64,000 bases of DNA from Bilifractor porci (GCF_009696005.1 NZ_VUMV01000002.1:310001-374000), one strand, 5' to 3'. Shown: positions 52,212 to 62,496, counted from the stretch's first letter. Made by a program: numbers and translations. Notes: a model not told the origin generated them from the sequence alone.

Positions 52212-52230
52212 ACCACTAAAAATTAGTGGT
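52212..52230 (+). promoter_or_regulatory. Hairpin in the capsid leader
   Basis: ACCACTAA-AAA-TTAGTGGT just before the capsid ribosome site (AGAAAGG). No T-run, so it may stabilise the abundant capsid mRNA. Confidence 0.5.
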
Positions 52231-52244
52231 AGAAAGGAATTCAC

Positions 52245-53072
52245 ATGGCAGCAGTTGATACTACTAATGGGACTTATCTTTCCGGGCTGTTTGATCCGGA
52301 AGTAATTGGGGACTACATTAACAACAAACTGACAGATGCGATCAAGCTCTCTCCGCTTGCGACTGTATACAGCAATCTTGTTGGACAGCCGGGAGACAAG
52401 ATCAAACTTCCGTACTACAACTACATTGGCACTGCCGCAGAGGTGAAAGAGGGACAGGACATCCCGATCAAGAAACTCACTGAGCAGACCAAAGAGGTGC
52501 AGATTGTAAAGTACGGCATCGGTGTTCAGGTAACTGATGAAGCCGTTCTTTCCGCATACGGTGACACCATCGGACAGGCAACCTACCAGATTGCACTTTC
52601 TATTGGTTCTGGCGTTGATGACGCGCTGTATACCGCACTCGCGGGAGCAACACTGAAAGCATCTAACGCTACTGCAATGTCCGCAGACGTTGTAGCAGAC
52701 GCACTTACGCTGTTCGGTGAGGACATTGACGGAGCAAAGGTTCTGCTCACTGACCCGGACGGATATGGCGTACTGAGAAAGGCTAACGGTTGGATTCCGG
52801 GAACAGAGGTTGGGGCGAACATGATTATGTCCGGTACTGTCGGAATGATTCATGGCTGTCAGGTTGTTGTTTCCAACAAGATGAAGGGCAAGAAAGCCGC
52901 ATACATCGTAAAGCCGGGAGCACTTGCGATCTACACCAAGAGAGATGTTCTGATTGAGACTGACCGTGACATTATCAACAAGTCTACGGTGATCACAGGT
53001 GATAAGCATTTTGCCACTTACCTGCTTGACGAGAGTAAGGCGATTTCTATCCCAATTGGAGCAGGAGCATAA
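52245..53072 (+). CDS. Major capsid protein, N4-gp56 family
   Basis: 275 residues. GQPGDKIKLPYYNYIGTAAE, the VQVTDEAVLSAYGD segment and KSTVITGDKHFATYLLDESK fit the N4-gp56 type HK97-fold capsid. It forms the head shell, with the scaffold gene directly upstream. Confidence 0.92.
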   Translation: MAAVDTTNGTYLSGLFDPEVIGDYINNKLTDAIKLSPLATVYSNLVGQPGDKIKLPYYNYIGTAAEVKEGQDIPIKKLTEQTKEVQIVKYGIGVQVTDEAVLSAYGDTIGQATYQIALSIGSGVDDALYTALAGATLKASNATAMSADVVADALTLFGEDIDGAKVLLTDPDGYGVLRKANGWIPGTEVGANMIMSGTVGMIHGCQVVVSNKMKGKKAAYIVKPGALAIYTKRDVLIETDRDIINKSTVITGDKHFATYLLDESKAISIPIGAGA

Positions 53073-53075
53073 TCT

Positions 53076-53183
53076 ATGGGTATGCTGATTCACAGACACA
53101 GAAATGGTGAGAAGAAGGAAAAGCCCGAAGTGAAGAAGTCTGATCCGGTTACTTCGGTGAGACGGACGAGAAAAACGAAATGA
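53076..53183 (+). CDS. Very small basic head-region protein
   Basis: 35 residues (MGMLIHRHRNGEKKEKPEVK, then RRTRKTK). It starts 3 nt after the capsid stop. Short basic proteins at this position are common in related phages; role unknown. Confidence 0.6.
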   Translation: MGMLIHRHRNGEKKEKPEVKKSDPVTSVRRTRKTK

Positions 53184-53196
53184 GGGGGTATAGAGG

Positions 53197-53523
53197 ATGG
53201 ATGAACTGAAATCAGCCGTGAAAGAAATCTTAATTGCATATCTTCCGGACGAAGCAGGGAATCCGATCCTCGATACTCTTGTGAACAGGGCTATATGGTC
53301 ATACAGAAACTATGTAAATTATCCTCCGGACACGGAAGAAACAGACATAGAATCAAACATGAAGGACAACCTGTACTGCATTTCTGATCTTGCTTTGTAT
53401 GCGTTCAACAAACAGGGAGCGGATTTTGAATCTGCACACAACGAGAACGGTGTTTCAAGGACATATGAGAGTGAAGGTGCTGTTTTCACAGCACACGGGG
53501 TATTCCCGTATGTGAGGGTATGA
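53197..53523 (+). CDS. Head-tail connector protein (gp6/QLRG-type)
   Basis: 108 residues. LDTLVNRAIWSYRNYVNYPP and a helical bundle of connector type, at the usual position after the capsid gene. It binds below the portal. Confidence 0.78.
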   Translation: MDELKSAVKEILIAYLPDEAGNPILDTLVNRAIWSYRNYVNYPPDTEETDIESNMKDNLYCISDLALYAFNKQGADFESAHNENGVSRTYESEGAVFTAHGVFPYVRV

Positions 53524-53524
53524 C

Positions 53525-53914
53525 ATGAGAGGTTTGGAGATACAGAAACAGAACGTTTGGTTTGTCGAGAAGACTACGGACGATTCCCTGTATGAGGCTA
53601 CAATCACATACAGCAAGCCGGTAAAAAAGCGGGTTTCTGTATCTGCAACCGCAAGCGCACCGGATGAAAACTATGCCGGTACGATACCATCATACGACAG
53701 ATACATTACATGCTTTGACAGAAAATTTTCTCCGAAAGAAGGAACGCTTCTTTTCGTTGATGTAGAACCAGAGCTTTCAGAAGATGGGAACCTTGTTCTT
53801 GATGAATCGGGTAATCCGAAAACTGAAAATGACTACATTCTTGCAAGACGGATAGACACGAAGAAAGGCACAACCGCCAGATACGGGATAAAGAAAAAGA
53901 GTGAAGAAAATTAA
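53525..53914 (+). CDS. Head closure (stopper) protein
   Basis: 129 residues. A beta-rich fold (YDRYITCFDRKFSPKEGTLL) of the phage stopper/minor capsid type. Start 1 nt after the previous stop. Assigned from order and pattern. Confidence 0.7.
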   Translation: MRGLEIQKQNVWFVEKTTDDSLYEATITYSKPVKKRVSVSATASAPDENYAGTIPSYDRYITCFDRKFSPKEGTLLFVDVEPELSEDGNLVLDESGNPKTENDYILARRIDTKKGTTARYGIKKKSEEN

Positions 53915-54425
53915 AGTCTCTCTCACAACCGAATCTTTACTGGATGCAGCCAGACAGATTGACCACTATTGCAGACAGCTTGATGATAAAAACAAAGAGT
54001 TCGTCCGCAGACTTGGTGAAATCGGTTTGAATGTGGTAAATACCACAATGCAGAGCGTACCGCCCGTAGACCGTGGAGAATACACGGCAGAGGTTGTGGA
54101 ACCTGTTATGGACGGAGATCACGTGTGTGGGATTGCACTGAATCTCTACGGAGATCAGATTATGTTCATCGAGTTCTCGTCAGGTGTCACATTCGGTCAG
54201 ACTTCATTCCCGACTCTTCCGGATGGAAATTCCTATGGTGATGGAATGGGAACCGGAACGTTCCCCGGACAGAAATACGCATACAGTCCTACAGGATGGT
54301 GGTACAAAGACCAGTGGGGACAACGGCAGCACACATACGGACTGAGAGCCAGTATGCCAATGTACAAGGCGGATGTTGAGATTGTCCAGTCTATCCGCAG
54401 GATAGCGAAAGAGGTGTTCGGATAA
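53901..54425 (+). CDS. HK97 gp10-like tail component
   Basis: 174 residues. The N-terminal helix is followed by VVNTTMQSVPPVDRGEYTAE and a beta domain ending in ASMPMYKADVEIVQSIRRIA, as in gp10-type neck proteins. It shares 14 nt with the preceding gene and overlaps the next start by 1 nt. Confidence 0.78.
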   Translation: MKKIKVSLTTESLLDAARQIDHYCRQLDDKNKEFVRRLGEIGLNVVNTTMQSVPPVDRGEYTAEVVEPVMDGDHVCGIALNLYGDQIMFIEFSSGVTFGQTSFPTLPDGNSYGDGMGTGTFPGQKYAYSPTGWWYKDQWGQRQHTYGLRASMPMYKADVEIVQSIRRIAKEVFG

Positions 54426-54847
54426 TGCCATACATCCTAAACATAGATCAGAAAAAAATCGGTAATGCGTGGTCACAATATGTAAACGCGAAAACCGGGA
54501 TTAAACACTTCGGTGGAATACCGAAGACCGGAAAAAACGCACAGTATCCATACGGAAACTTTCAGATCATCGGAAGACCGACAAACTCATTTGACTTGGA
54601 GAACAATGAAGATTCCGTAGATTTGACAGTGCAGACAGACATTATGGTGTCTGACTCTGGTTCCAACAATCAGGTTGAAGATACGCTGTACAAAGGTGAT
54701 ACTGCTTGTGCGGAATTCTTCAACAGTCTCGGGTTTCAGAGGATGGGTAATTCGGCAGTCACATATTCCACAACAACAGGAATAAAAATTATCACAAGCA
54801 GATTCATTTTCCGGAATTTTACCGGACAGTTTTTGAAAGAAATATAA
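54425..54847 (+). CDS. Tail terminator/completion protein
   Basis: 140 residues with QYPYGNFQIIGRPTNSFDLE and VDLTVQTDIMVSD, matching the gp17/minor tail type. It caps the tail tube before head joining. Assigned by order and fold pattern. Confidence 0.75.
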   Translation: MPYILNIDQKKIGNAWSQYVNAKTGIKHFGGIPKTGKNAQYPYGNFQIIGRPTNSFDLENNEDSVDLTVQTDIMVSDSGSNNQVEDTLYKGDTACAEFFNSLGFQRMGNSAVTYSTTTGIKIITSRFIFRNFTGQFLKEI

Positions 54848-54858
54848 ATAAGTTTTAC

Positions 54859-54883
54859 CGCATATGCATTTGGGGCATATGCG
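54859..54883 (+). promoter_or_regulatory. Hairpin in the tail-tube leader
   Basis: Perfect 9-bp stem CGCATATGC / GCATATGCG with a 7-nt loop, no T-run. As with the capsid leader it precedes a highly expressed structural gene. Confidence 0.5.
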
Positions 54884-54919
54884 CTAACCCGAAAAAGTTA
54901 CGGGAGAAAGGAGCCTTAA

Positions 54920-55342
54920 ATGGCTGACACAACTACTACGAAAGCATATTCTACCATCGGAACCGTTCTGAAGTGCGGTGGTACTCAGCTCTCCAAAATC
55001 AAATCTTATCCGCAGCTCGGCGGAGCACCTGATCAGCTCGAAACAACAGACCTTGAAGACACAATGCAGACCTTTGTAGATGGTGTTCAGAAAATGGATA
55101 CCATGGAGTTTAAGGCAAACTATACTCCGGAAGCGTATGATGCTGTTGTTGCAGCTATGCCGGCGGCAGGAGCAACAAAAGATTATGAGCTTGACTTTGG
55201 TAATGCCGGAGCAAACGGAATCTTCAAGTGGTCTGGTACTCACACTGTTTATGTAAATGAAGGTGAAGTAAACGGTGTTCGTGAGATGACAATCACTTGC
55301 ACACCTTCTACAAAAATCACAAAGGGAACCGCAGGAGCGTAA
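54920..55342 (+). CDS. Major tail tube protein
   Basis: 140 residues. Beta-rich, with YPQLGGAPDQLETTDLED and the Ig-like closing FKWSGTHTVYVNEGEVNGVR. GAAAGGAG ribosome site. It forms the tail tube. Confidence 0.85.
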   Translation: MADTTTTKAYSTIGTVLKCGGTQLSKIKSYPQLGGAPDQLETTDLEDTMQTFVDGVQKMDTMEFKANYTPEAYDAVVAAMPAAGATKDYELDFGNAGANGIFKWSGTHTVYVNEGEVNGVREMTITCTPSTKITKGTAGA

Positions 55343-55366
55343 GTTAATCGAAGGGGGAAACGATAA

Positions 55367-55828
55367 ATGTACGTGTTTCATGTAAATGATGAGGATTATA
55401 AGGTTAAGTTCGGTTACGGAGTTCTGTATAAATCAGACCTGATCGACAGAGTTGTGAACGTCACATCTGACGCAAACAACCCGGCAGAATCAGTTAAAAA
55501 CGTAATCGGGCTTACCGCAGAATTGCTTCTCGCAGGACTTCAGAAGAACTATTCGGACGAGTTCGGGTATGAAACTGACGAGGAAAAGGAAAAGCAGATT
55601 TTAAAGGTATGCGACCTCATTGATGACTATGAGGACGAATCAGAAGTAGACGAGGAAACCGGCCAGAAGATTCACGATGGATTTACACTTTTCCGTGATC
55701 TCAGTGGAGAATTGGAGAAGAATGGTTTTTTATCAAAGATTCTGGGAGAGACAGAGGAGGCTGCGAAGAAGGTGAATGCGACAGTGATTCCGATGGATCA
55801 CAAAAGAGCTGGTCGGAAGAAGTCATAA
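55367..55828 (+). CDS. Tail assembly chaperone, short form (gpG-like)
   Basis: 153 residues. VNDEDYKVKFGYGVLYKSDL at the start and an acidic middle (EDESEVDEETGQK). It precedes the tape measure gene as expected. A -1 slip at 55726-55732 would make a longer fusion with the downstream frame (see the next entry). Confidence 0.87.
   Translation: MYVFHVNDEDYKVKFGYGVLYKSDLIDRVVNVTSDANNPAESVKNVIGLTAELLLAGLQKNYSDEFGYETDEEKEKQILKVCDLIDDYEDESEVDEETGQKIHDGFTLFRDLSGELEKNGFLSKILGETEEAAKKVNATVIPMDHKRAGRKKS
55726..55732 (+). promoter_or_regulatory. Programmed -1 frameshift site
   Basis: T TTT TTA in the zero frame (codons GGT-TTT-TTA), a classical X XXY YYZ heptamer. The -1 frame is open from 55699 through 56160. 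Confidence 0.72.
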
Positions 55829-56160
55829 CGAAACTTCTCCCGTACTGTCTTTCCATTGGGATTTCAAAAGAACTATTTGATGATTCCACCCCAAATGACT
55901 TAAAGCCATATTATACAGCAGAGGAAATGCGGCAGAAGAGGAGAGACACGGAGAACTGGTATCTCGGAGCATACATCTTGAACGCCACATACGTCGCGGT
56001 TTCAAAGTGTCTTGCGGGAAACAAATCCAATGCGAAATACCCGGAGCATCCATTCTCGTCCGAAAACAGAGAGGATACAGAAACAAAGGCACTTAGCGAT
56101 GCTGAAAAATTCGGAATGTGGGTGTCTGTATTTAACGCAAACCGAAGCACTCAGGACTAA
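55730..56160 (+). CDS. Tail assembly chaperone, frameshift extension (T domain)
   Basis: About 140 residues in the -1 frame relative to the chaperone. ITKLLPYCLSIGISKELFDD, PNDLKPYYTAEEMRQKR and NKSNAKYPEHPF form the conserved T domain of Firmicute siphoviruses. Only a minority of ribosomes should make the fusion, which binds tape measure protein. A start at ATG 55927 would omit much of the domain, so frameshifting is the better reading. Confidence 0.8.
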
Positions 56161-56183
56161 CCGCCTTGAGTGCTTTTTTTTTT
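56145..56183 (+). terminator. Terminator between tail chaperone and tape measure
   Basis: AAGCACTCAGG pairs with CCTTGAGTGCTT (one bulge), followed by eight or more T. It probably lowers expression of the downstream tape measure gene. Confidence 0.82.
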
Positions 56184-56197
56184 AATAGGTAAAAGGT

Positions 56198-59100
56198 ATG
56201 TCAGATAACACAATTGACAGATTAGGAATAGAAGTCGTATCAAATGCGAGACAGGCACAGCAGGCTCTCGAGGGGCTGTCTTCCGCTATGAAACGTGCGG
56301 CGCGTGTGTCCGGTCAGTTCAATTCTGCGGAGCGTTCAGTATTGAGATTCAGCGCCAGTCTGTCCGCACTCAGCAAGGTCAATCTTGGAAGTACGATCTC
56401 TCAGCTTAGAGAAATTTCGGATATTGATATTTCGAAGCTGAATAAGACAGTTACGATTGATATCAAGCTGAAAGGCGCTGACGAAGCAAGCAGACTTCCA
56501 CAGGCCATTCAGTCTGCAATCGACAGCACAAAGGTTGATTCAAAGAAAATTACAAATCAGATTGCGAAAGCGTTCCACATTACCGGAGCAGACAAGAAGG
56601 AAATCCAGTCAAATATGGATTCCCTTGTTTCTTCGTGGGCGAACGGTGTGTCAAACTGGAAAACTGTTGAACGTATCCCGGAAATCGTCATGCATTCCGG
56701 TTCTGTTGCGCGTGCAGACTTTGATGAATCTATCAGTGGGATGCGTGAGGAATACCAGCAGTTCCTTGACTATATGAACTCTCACCAGTTCAGAGTCGGA
56801 GCAGGGACATACGGTTCTGAGTGGAATGAGAAAGTCAATCAGACCGGAATGTTCAAATACTTCACGAAGACAAATAAACAGGTGGGGGAACTTGACGGTT
56901 CTTTCCGAGAGTTGGAACAGATGTTTCCTACTATTTTTACTGCGGATGATGCGGCTGCACAGACGGAAGAGGATCAGCTTGACCGGATTATTGCAAAGAT
57001 CAACGAAGCGCGGGATGCAGTAAGCAAAAAGCCTATATCCCTGTACTCACAGAAAGACCAGGATGATATCTATGGAAAATTTTTTCTCGGTTTTTTAAAT
57101 GATGCTAAAAGACTCAGGGGACGAGTAGATAGCGAAAAACAGTCTGCGCTCGCAAGCTCAGAGGGCAAAATTCCGATTGACGTGCAGATTGATGAATCAA
57201 GAATTGAGACACAGATTCAGCAAGCCATTAATCGTGCCACCAGTCGTAAGTATGACGTAAAATCTATTAATCTTAATGTAGATACAAGCACTCTTACGAA
57301 CAGTATTGCGTCCGTAATCAACGGCATTGATATGTCAAAACTTCCGGTCATTGCTGACAACATGCAGAGACTTGCACAGAGCATCGGTGTACTTAAAACG
57401 GCGAATCTGAAAGATACAGGGATTACGCAGTTCGCAAACTCGCTTACCAAACTTTCCAGCGCGGATATGAGCGGGTTCGATTCTTCGGTTCTGGACAAGA
57501 TCGTAGACACAGTACAGAGGGTATCGAAACTTGGAGACGTTTCCGCAAACATTAATCGTCTTGTGTCTGCACTCGCGAGACTTGCAAATGCAGGGGATAA
57601 GACACAGACGGTCGCAAGTTCACTTCCTCAGATGGGGGTTGCATTAAAGGGTGTTGTAGAAACGATGCAGAATGCATCGGGTCTCCCTGATGAAATAAAT
57701 CAGTTTGTGTCTTCTCTTGCTAAACTCGCAACGGCAGGAAGCAAAGCACAGACAACCTCTGATAATCTTGCGACACTCGGAGACGCTATCGTATCTCTGG
57801 CACAGAAGTTAAACAGTATGCCGCAGATCAACGATAACGTGAATAAGTTTGTTTCTTCCGTTGGTCAGATCGTATCGGCAGGAAGCAAAGCTGGTTCTGC
57901 GGCAAGAGGTATCCAGAACGCCGCATCTTCTTCATATGGGGGGTCCGGAAGGTGGAACGCGGTCACACAGGTTGCGAATGGTATCTCAAATAAATTTAAT
58001 GCCGCACTCAGACAGAGTGTGACAATCGCGCGTTCTGCAAAATCCAGCGTCGATGGATTCTTCAACAGTCTGAAACTTGGCAGTTCCGGGATTAATTCGA
58101 TCTCCGCAGGAATCAAAACCATGATCGCTTCGATGCTGGGGTTCCAGGGCATTGTGAAGCTGTTCAACCTTGGAAAACAGGCTATTACGTGGGGTTCTGA
58201 CATTACAGAGCTTGAAAACGTAGTAGATGTTGCGTTCGGTAATCTCGGTAAGAATTTCACTGACCTGTCAGGGAAAATTTACGAATTCGCGCAAAATTCT
58301 CAGGAACAGTACGGAATCTCTGAAATTGCCGCGAGAAGATATACCGGAACACTCATGAGCATGTTCAACTCGTCCGGTTTCGATGCGTCAGACAAGATGC
58401 ATAAAGAAGCCGCACAGATGAGCCTTGATCTTACAAAGCTGTCCGGTGATCTTGCATCGTTTTATAACATCCCAAATGACGAAGCATTTCAGAAAATCCA
58501 GTCCGGTATGGCCGGTATGGTGCGTCCGCTCCGTGATCTCGGAATCAATATGAGTGTGGCAAACCTTGATGCATATGCGATGTCTCAAGGTATTGGACAG
58601 TCATACAGAGAGATGTCTCAGGCAAATCAGCAGATGCTCCGGTACAGTTATTTGATGTCTGTAACAAGTGCACAGCAGGGTGATTTTGCAAGAACATCCA
58701 ACACTTACGCCAATCAGATGCGTATTCTGAAACTGAATTTTCAGCAGTTAGCGGCAACAATCGGACAGGGACTAATTTCTGCTATTGCCCCGGCAATCCA
58801 TGCGCTGAATGTTCTGATGAAATATCTGATTGCGGCCGCAAATGCTTTCCGTAACTTCATGTACACACTGTTCGGAAAAGTAGCACCTGCCGCAAAAGGC
58901 ATTTCAACCGGACTTGGTGGACTTGGTGACGATGCGGACAATCTCGCAACCGGAGCAGACAATGCGGCATCAGGACTTGGAGATGCAGCGGACAACGCAA
59001 AGAAGCTGAAAAAAGAACTTTCTGTTCTTCCGTTTGATGAACTGAATCAGCTTAATAAGCAGACGGAAACACCAAAAACATCTACTGGCGGTTCTGGCGG

Positions 59101-62100
59101 CGGTGGCGGTGCAGGCGGTGGAAGTGGACTCGATGATCTTCTCGGATTTGACGTAGATCAGCTTACAGGCGGCAACAAGACCGCAGATGCTATCAACAAG
59201 TGGGCGAAGAAGATCAAAGATGCGTTCCTCAATCATGACTGGTACGGAGTCGGCGCAACGATAGCCGACATGCTGAATACAGGACTTGCGAAACTGTACG
59301 GAGTACTTAACAGCCCTAAGCTGAAAAGAGCCATCGACCACTTCACAAGCGCAATTGCACAGGGTATCAACGGGTTTGTTGATAATTTTGATTGGGAACT
59401 TCTCGGACGGGCAGCCGGTTCAATGGTCAACCGTTTTGTACAAGCGTTCAACGGGCTTGTGGAGCGGATAAACTGGAGGAATATCGGCAGCTGCCTTGCC
59501 AAGAATGTAAACGGCCTTGTTGATGAAATAGACTGGAAAGGCGTTGGAAACGCCATCGGGAATGGAATCATGGTTCCGTGGAGGATGGCAAACGGTTTTG
59601 TACACGGTCTTAAATGGGATGAACTTGGGAGAAGTCTTGGAAACTTAATCAACGGCGCAAACCAGAAAATCAATTGGTCAGTTGTCGCGGACACCCTTAC
59701 CGCTGGAATCAACGGAGCGTTTGTAACACTAAAGAATTTCACGGCTTCTGTAAACTGGAAAGAGATTGCGGATAACATAGTCAATGGAATCAATACTTTT
59801 ATCAGCCGTGTGGATTGGAAGGGAAACGCCCGTGCGCTGAATCAGTTTATCCAGAATCTTCTTGATGCGCTCGTTGATATTGTGAAACGTACTGACTGGG
59901 AAGCCGTGGGAAATGCCATCGGCACATCCTTGCAGAATATTGACTGGGGAGCAATCCTTCAAAAAGTAGTAACTATTTTGTGGGATGCATTCTCAGGCAT
60001 CATGAAAGGGATGTATCAGACTCCGGCAGGAGCTATAGCTGCGACGTTGGCACTCGCTGTCGGTGCTGTAAAAACAATTGCAGGGATAGACAATCTGCTT
60101 GTCCCGTTTGTGAATGTATTTTCGTCAACGCACGTGGATTCTGTTCTCGCCCCGGTAATTAAATCTGCGCTCGGAAACGTTCTGAAAAAAGCGGGAATAG
60201 AAGGTATTAGTGATGCAGGGGCGGCGGTGCAGCTTGCGTTGGAGTCTATGCTATCTTCCACAGTAGGTACAGTGGGACTTATTACAGCGGTAACTGCGGT
60301 TGGAGTGGGTGGTATAAAACTACTTGCAGATGCTATAGACGGTTTACAGGGAGGAAACGGTAAAACAACTATAGCCGGGAGCGCTTTACATTCGTTCGTT
60401 GGAGAGCTTGAATCTCTCGGTCAGATTTCTCAGACTTCCGCAGATCAGCTGTGGAGCTTTATTGAGCAAGAAGAGAGCGCCGGAAAAACCACATCACAAA
60501 TCGCTGACGACGTGATGTCTAAACTTAGTCAGATGGGAGTTTCTTCTGATGGAGCAAAGACAGCGCTTAATAGTCTGTCAGATCAGGGGCAGATTACTGC
60601 GGACTCTGTAGATGCAATCGGACAAGCTGTAAATGAAAATTCATCTAAACTTCAAGGATTCAAAGGCGAACTTGATTTTTCAAATGTAAATGCAAAACAG
60701 GGGCTCTCCGATGTCCGTCAGGCACTCGTAGAACTTTCAACCTCCGCTGATGATTGGCAGGCCAGGGGGGTATATCGAAACATATTATCACAGTTCGATG
60801 ATACTAGGAATTCCGGGATTACAGCACAAGACGGATATGCTATGGTTATAAATTCCATAAAAGATGCCGGTCTTGCTACAGATGAATTCTCGGACAAACT
60901 GTCTTTGAAATATGCGGCGTCTATAGATACCGCAAAAAACTCAACGGACAACATGAATGCATCCGTAAGCAATTTGGCTAATTCCGGTGACTGGCAGACT
61001 GTATATGACCGAATAGGGGAAATTTCCACTTCTTCTGACGGTATGGCACAGGAGTTCTCAGAACATGTATATCCTGTTCTCGAAGAAAGCAGGGAGCACG
61101 GGCAGACAGTTCAAGACTCGCTAAACAATATTCAGAATGCAGTAACCTCCGCAACCACGGATATGTCAGGCAAACTTGACGCATGGCAGAATGAAGTACT
61201 GGCTTATCACGACCAGATCAAGACAACACTGGAAAATACCGCTACAGATTGGGGAACGCTCGATGCGAACCAGTCACAGAGCCTTGATTCTCTGAATGCA
61301 AACCTTGAAAATAGCATACAGAACCAGCAGACGGCACTTTCCAACATGGAAGCTCTAAATAATGCAGGTCTCGATAAAGCTACAGTTCAGGCGATTCTTA
61401 ATCAAATCGATCCTTCAACTCAGGCAATGTCAGATTTGATCGGCCATCTGCAAGCAGGCGACGGGGAATGGGAAGCGTTTCATAGCAAGATTCAGCAGAG
61501 TCTTGATATGCAAACCGACATTCAACAGATGGCGGACAAGATGACAACCGACTTTGCTACAAGTACCGCTCCGGCATTTGTCACCATAGGGGATGATTTC
61601 AAGACGCAAGGCGGACAGATCGGAGGATTCCTTGTAAAAGGGGTGTCTGACGGGGTGTTCAACAACGTTGGAGACGCTAAAACGGCAATGTCCAATCTGT
61701 CAGACAACATAATCAAACAGATAAACTCTGACCTCGGTATCCATTCCCCATCGATAGTAATGATTGAAAAAGGAAAATACATCGTGCAGGGGTTAGCAAA
61801 CGGTGTTGCATCAAACTACCAGTTTGCTGTGGAAGCGATAAACGTAATACTCGGAAGAATAAGGCGGATTGTAGATTATTTCAATGTAAAAAAAGAAGGT
61901 GCTGGAATAACTAAATCTCTGTGTGAAGGAATTTCTTCTGAATCATCGACCGTGATATCCGGAGTGAATGGAATTGTGAAAAGCATCGGTGATGCCCTGT
62001 CAAACGTATCTTTTTATAACGAAGGATATCAAATGGGACAATCTCTTGCCAGAGGGTTTTCCTCGGTAGATATACCGACTCCACACTTATATGTTTCGGC

Positions 62101-62482
62101 TTGGAGCAGGAATCAGGTTGAAGACGCAGTGTACTACACGCCGAATTATGGTGTGTCATGGTATGAGCGCGGAGGACTGTTCAAGGGTGGCAACGGACAA
62201 ATTATCGGTGTTGCAGAAAACGGAAAAGATGAAGCTGTTATCCCACTTGAGGATAATCGGGCAATGTCAAAAATTGCAGAAAGCATCATCAGTGCGGGTG
62301 GTATGAATAATTCTATGAATGAATCCGCAATAGAAAGAGCCGTTGAGCGTGGAATGGCAAACGCCTTATCGAGTGGGGCTATCGGCGTGACAGTCTACAG
62401 TACATTGCAGACGGACGATGAAACGCTGGCCAGGTCTGTAAGTAGGGGACAGGAGAAAATTAACTATCGCTATAACAAATAA
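56198..62482 (+). CDS. Tape measure protein
   Basis: 2094 residues, by far the longest gene. Its length implies a long tail (about 0.15 nm per residue is a general rule). A helical N-terminus is followed by hydrophobic segments, a Gly-rich linker (near 59090-59130) and about nine Trp-centred repeats (for example ERINWRNIGSCLAKN and DEIDWKGVGNAIGNG, about 35-40 residues each). The C-terminal part ends with GLFKGGNGQIIGVAENGKDE, common in phage tail tape measures. Confidence 0.93.
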   Translation: MSDNTIDRLGIEVVSNARQAQQALEGLSSAMKRAARVSGQFNSAERSVLRFSASLSALSKVNLGSTISQLREISDIDISKLNKTVTIDIKLKGADEASRLPQAIQSAIDSTKVDSKKITNQIAKAFHITGADKKEIQSNMDSLVSSWANGVSNWKTVERIPEIVMHSGSVARADFDESISGMREEYQQFLDYMNSHQFRVGAGTYGSEWNEKVNQTGMFKYFTKTNKQVGELDGSFRELEQMFPTIFTADDAAAQTEEDQLDRIIAKINEARDAVSKKPISLYSQKDQDDIYGKFFLGFLNDAKRLRGRVDSEKQSALASSEGKIPIDVQIDESRIETQIQQAINRATSRKYDVKSINLNVDTSTLTNSIASVINGIDMSKLPVIADNMQRLAQSIGVLKTANLKDTGITQFANSLTKLSSADMSGFDSSVLDKIVDTVQRVSKLGDVSANINRLVSALARLANAGDKTQTVASSLPQMGVALKGVVETMQNASGLPDEINQFVSSLAKLATAGSKAQTTSDNLATLGDAIVSLAQKLNSMPQINDNVNKFVSSVGQIVSAGSKAGSAARGIQNAASSSYGGSGRWNAVTQVANGISNKFNAALRQSVTIARSAKSSVDGFFNSLKLGSSGINSISAGIKTMIASMLGFQGIVKLFNLGKQAITWGSDITELENVVDVAFGNLGKNFTDLSGKIYEFAQNSQEQYGISEIAARRYTGTLMSMFNSSGFDASDKMHKEAAQMSLDLTKLSGDLASFYNIPNDEAFQKIQSGMAGMVRPLRDLGINMSVANLDAYAMSQGIGQSYREMSQANQQMLRYSYLMSVTSAQQGDFARTSNTYANQMRILKLNFQQLAATIGQGLISAIAPAIHALNVLMKYLIAAANAFRNFMYTLFGKVAPAAKGISTGLGGLGDDADNLATGADNAASGLGDAADNAKKLKKELSVLPFDELNQLNKQTETPKTSTGGSGGGGGAGGGSGLDDLLGFDVDQLTGGNKTADAINKWAKKIKDAFLNHDWYGVGATIADMLNTGLAKLYGVLNSPKLKRAIDHFTSAIAQGINGFVDNFDWELLGRAAGSMVNRFVQAFNGLVERINWRNIGSCLAKNVNGLVDEIDWKGVGNAIGNGIMVPWRMANGFVHGLKWDELGRSLGNLINGANQKINWSVVADTLTAGINGAFVTLKNFTASVNWKEIADNIVNGINTFISRVDWKGNARALNQFIQNLLDALVDIVKRTDWEAVGNAIGTSLQNIDWGAILQKVVTILWDAFSGIMKGMYQTPAGAIAATLALAVGAVKTIAGIDNLLVPFVNVFSSTHVDSVLAPVIKSALGNVLKKAGIEGISDAGAAVQLALESMLSSTVGTVGLITAVTAVGVGGIKLLADAIDGLQGGNGKTTIAGSALHSFVGELESLGQISQTSADQLWSFIEQEESAGKTTSQIADDVMSKLSQMGVSSDGAKTALNSLSDQGQITADSVDAIGQAVNENSSKLQGFKGELDFSNVNAKQGLSDVRQALVELSTSADDWQARGVYRNILSQFDDTRNSGITAQDGYAMVINSIKDAGLATDEFSDKLSLKYAASIDTAKNSTDNMNASVSNLANSGDWQTVYDRIGEISTSSDGMAQEFSEHVYPVLEESREHGQTVQDSLNNIQNAVTSATTDMSGKLDAWQNEVLAYHDQIKTTLENTATDWGTLDANQSQSLDSLNANLENSIQNQQTALSNMEALNNAGLDKATVQAILNQIDPSTQAMSDLIGHLQAGDGEWEAFHSKIQQSLDMQTDIQQMADKMTTDFATSTAPAFVTIGDDFKTQGGQIGGFLVKGVSDGVFNNVGDAKTAMSNLSDNIIKQINSDLGIHSPSIVMIEKGKYIVQGLANGVASNYQFAVEAINVILGRIRRIVDYFNVKKEGAGITKSLCEGISSESSTVISGVNGIVKSIGDALSNVSFYNEGYQMGQSLARGFSSVDIPTPHLYVSAWSRNQVEDAVYYTPNYGVSWYERGGLFKGGNGQIIGVAENGKDEAVIPLEDNRAMSKIAESIISAGGMNNSMNESAIERAVERGMANALSSGAIGVTVYSTLQTDDETLARSVSRGQEKINYRYNK

Positions 62483-62496
62483 GGGGTGATGAATGA

